A stretch of 64,000 bases of DNA from Candidatus Methanomethylicota archaeon. GTDB taxonomy: Archaea; Thermoproteota; Methanomethylicia; Methanomethylicales; Methanomethylicaceae. The position numbers were made by a program, and so were the translations under genes. The DNA lies in assembly GCA_029887765.1 (NCBI GenBank), contig JARXPF010000001.1, positions 258,378 through 322,377 on the forward strand. Reading direction: 5' to 3'. The notes under the pieces are model-generated. The model saw nothing but the letters and a program-made list of their open reading frames with translations, searched no databases and had not been told where the DNA came from. Shown one piece after another: positions 63,659 to 64,000 of this stretch (positions within the stretch are counted from its first letter, which is position 1; each line of letters begins with the position of its first letter).

Positions 63659-64000
63659 TTATATTAATAATGCTAGAATAGCTTTTTGAACATGTAATCT
63701 ATTTTCTGCTTGCTCCCAAACAACAGATTGCTTTCCTTCAAGAACATCATTAGTAATCTCCATACCTCTATAAGCAGGTAAACAATGCATTACAATAACA
63801 TCTGAAGGGGCTATACTAAGTAATTGTGAATTTACTTGATATTTAGAAAAAGTCTTAATTCTTTCTTCACTTTCTTGCTCCTGACCCATAGATACCCACA
63901 CATCAGTATATATCACATCAGCATTTTTTACACCTTCTATTGGATCTTCCATTAATATAAGAGAAGATTCTTTTGAAACATTCTTCTTAATTTCTTCTAT
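63659..64000 (-). CDS. argF: Ornithine carbamoyltransferase (C-terminal part, 5' end outside window)
   Basis: The frame is open through the right edge; 113 codons are visible. [15 protein letters not shown] and the ornithine-binding [10 protein letters not shown] are diagnostic of ornithine carbamoyltransferase, making citrulline for arginine synthesis. The C-terminus [13 protein letters not shown] is normal. The carbamoyl-phosphate domain lies outside. Confidence 0.93.
   Translation of the reverse strand: MEEIKKNVSKESSLILMEDPIEGVKNADVIYTDVWVSMGQEQESEERIKTFSKYQVNSQLLSIAPSDVIVMHCLPAYRGMEITNDVLEGKQSVVWEQAENRLHVQKAILALLI

Noticed and set aside
1-64000. CRISPR arrays, insertion sequences, rRNA, replication origin
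   Set aside because: No regularly spaced repeats, transposase motifs, rRNA sequence or origin-type repeats with an orc1/cdc6 gene were found on reading.

Overview
This window is AT-rich archaeal chromosome. The archaeal assignment rests on the gene content: an Spt5/NusG-SecE-L11-L1-L10-L12 cluster, Alba, aEF1-beta, CDC48/VAT, FEN-1 with a PIP box, D-aminoacyl-tRNA deacylase DtdA, Pth2, Trm5, TruD, an Sm-like protein, archaeal AlaRS, LeuRS and AspRS, and a geranylgeranyl reductase. A complete five-gene coenzyme F430 cluster (cfbA-E) implies a methyl-coenzyme M reductase elsewhere in the genome, so the host is probably a methanogen or alkane-metabolising archaeon. A MetV/MetF pair, an AOR-type tungsten enzyme and a possible non-canonical tRNA intron make a TACK/Thermoproteota-type MCR archaeon (for example Methanomethylicia, Nezha- or Korarchaeia) my best guess, but this is inference. 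Start codons are often TTG or GTG behind strong GGAGG/GGTGAT sites, and many genes overlap by 1-30 nt.

Layout. 1-2.8 kb: 3'-truncated gene for a very large surface protein with a type IV pilin-like leader. 3.0-7.9 kb: cfbA-cfbE-cfbD-cfbC-cfbB, all overlapping; CfbB lacks the usual amidotransferase cysteine. 8-9.5 kb: small membrane protein, tRNA-Ala, HEPN/MNT pair. 9.6-11.3 kb: DUF169 protein and homoserine dehydrogenase. 11.4-16 kb: polyferredoxin, AOR-family oxidoreductase, GH57 glycosidase and GalT-like transferase in one tight operon. 16-18.5 kb: ATP-NAD kinase-like protein and TrpB2. 18.6-21 kb: tRNA-Phe, tRNA-Gly and a visibly GC-richer island with decayed coding remnants and an intact radical SAM activase-like gene. 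21-25 kb: Sm-like/winged-helix fusion with an apparent CTG start, LEA14-like membrane pair, rhomboid protease.

25-31 kb: carbohydrate storage block (ROK sugar kinase, two glycogen-synthase-like GT4 enzymes, an orphan GT N-terminal half, glycogen debranching enzyme). 31-33 kb: thioredoxin, CcdA, TlpA-like relay and a ferritin-like protein. 33-37.3 kb: metal/corrinoid-type ABC importer whose binding protein carries a dockerin pair, with a methyltransferase inside the operon and a 28-bp palindrome over the likely start site. 37-41.9 kb: tRNA-Leu, OsmC, MetV-MetF, tRNA-Arg, Trm5, DUF371. 41.9-53.2 kb: information-processing and proteostasis genes (Pcm, FEN-1, CDC48, aEF1-beta, Zn ribbon, GGR, Pth2, TruD, AspRS, KH protein, Alba, Lrp-type regulator, L40e, tRNA-Val, AIM24-like). 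53.4-64 kb: DUF434, LeuRS, AlaRS, L12, L10, L1, L11, Spt5, SecE, DtdA and the 3' part of ornithine carbamoyltransferase.

The genes fit an anaerobe that makes F430, runs ferredoxin-linked oxidation, stores glycogen and carries a folate-type methylene reductase. I saw no CRISPR array, insertion sequence, rRNA or replication origin. All family names come from reading motifs by eye; no database was searched.
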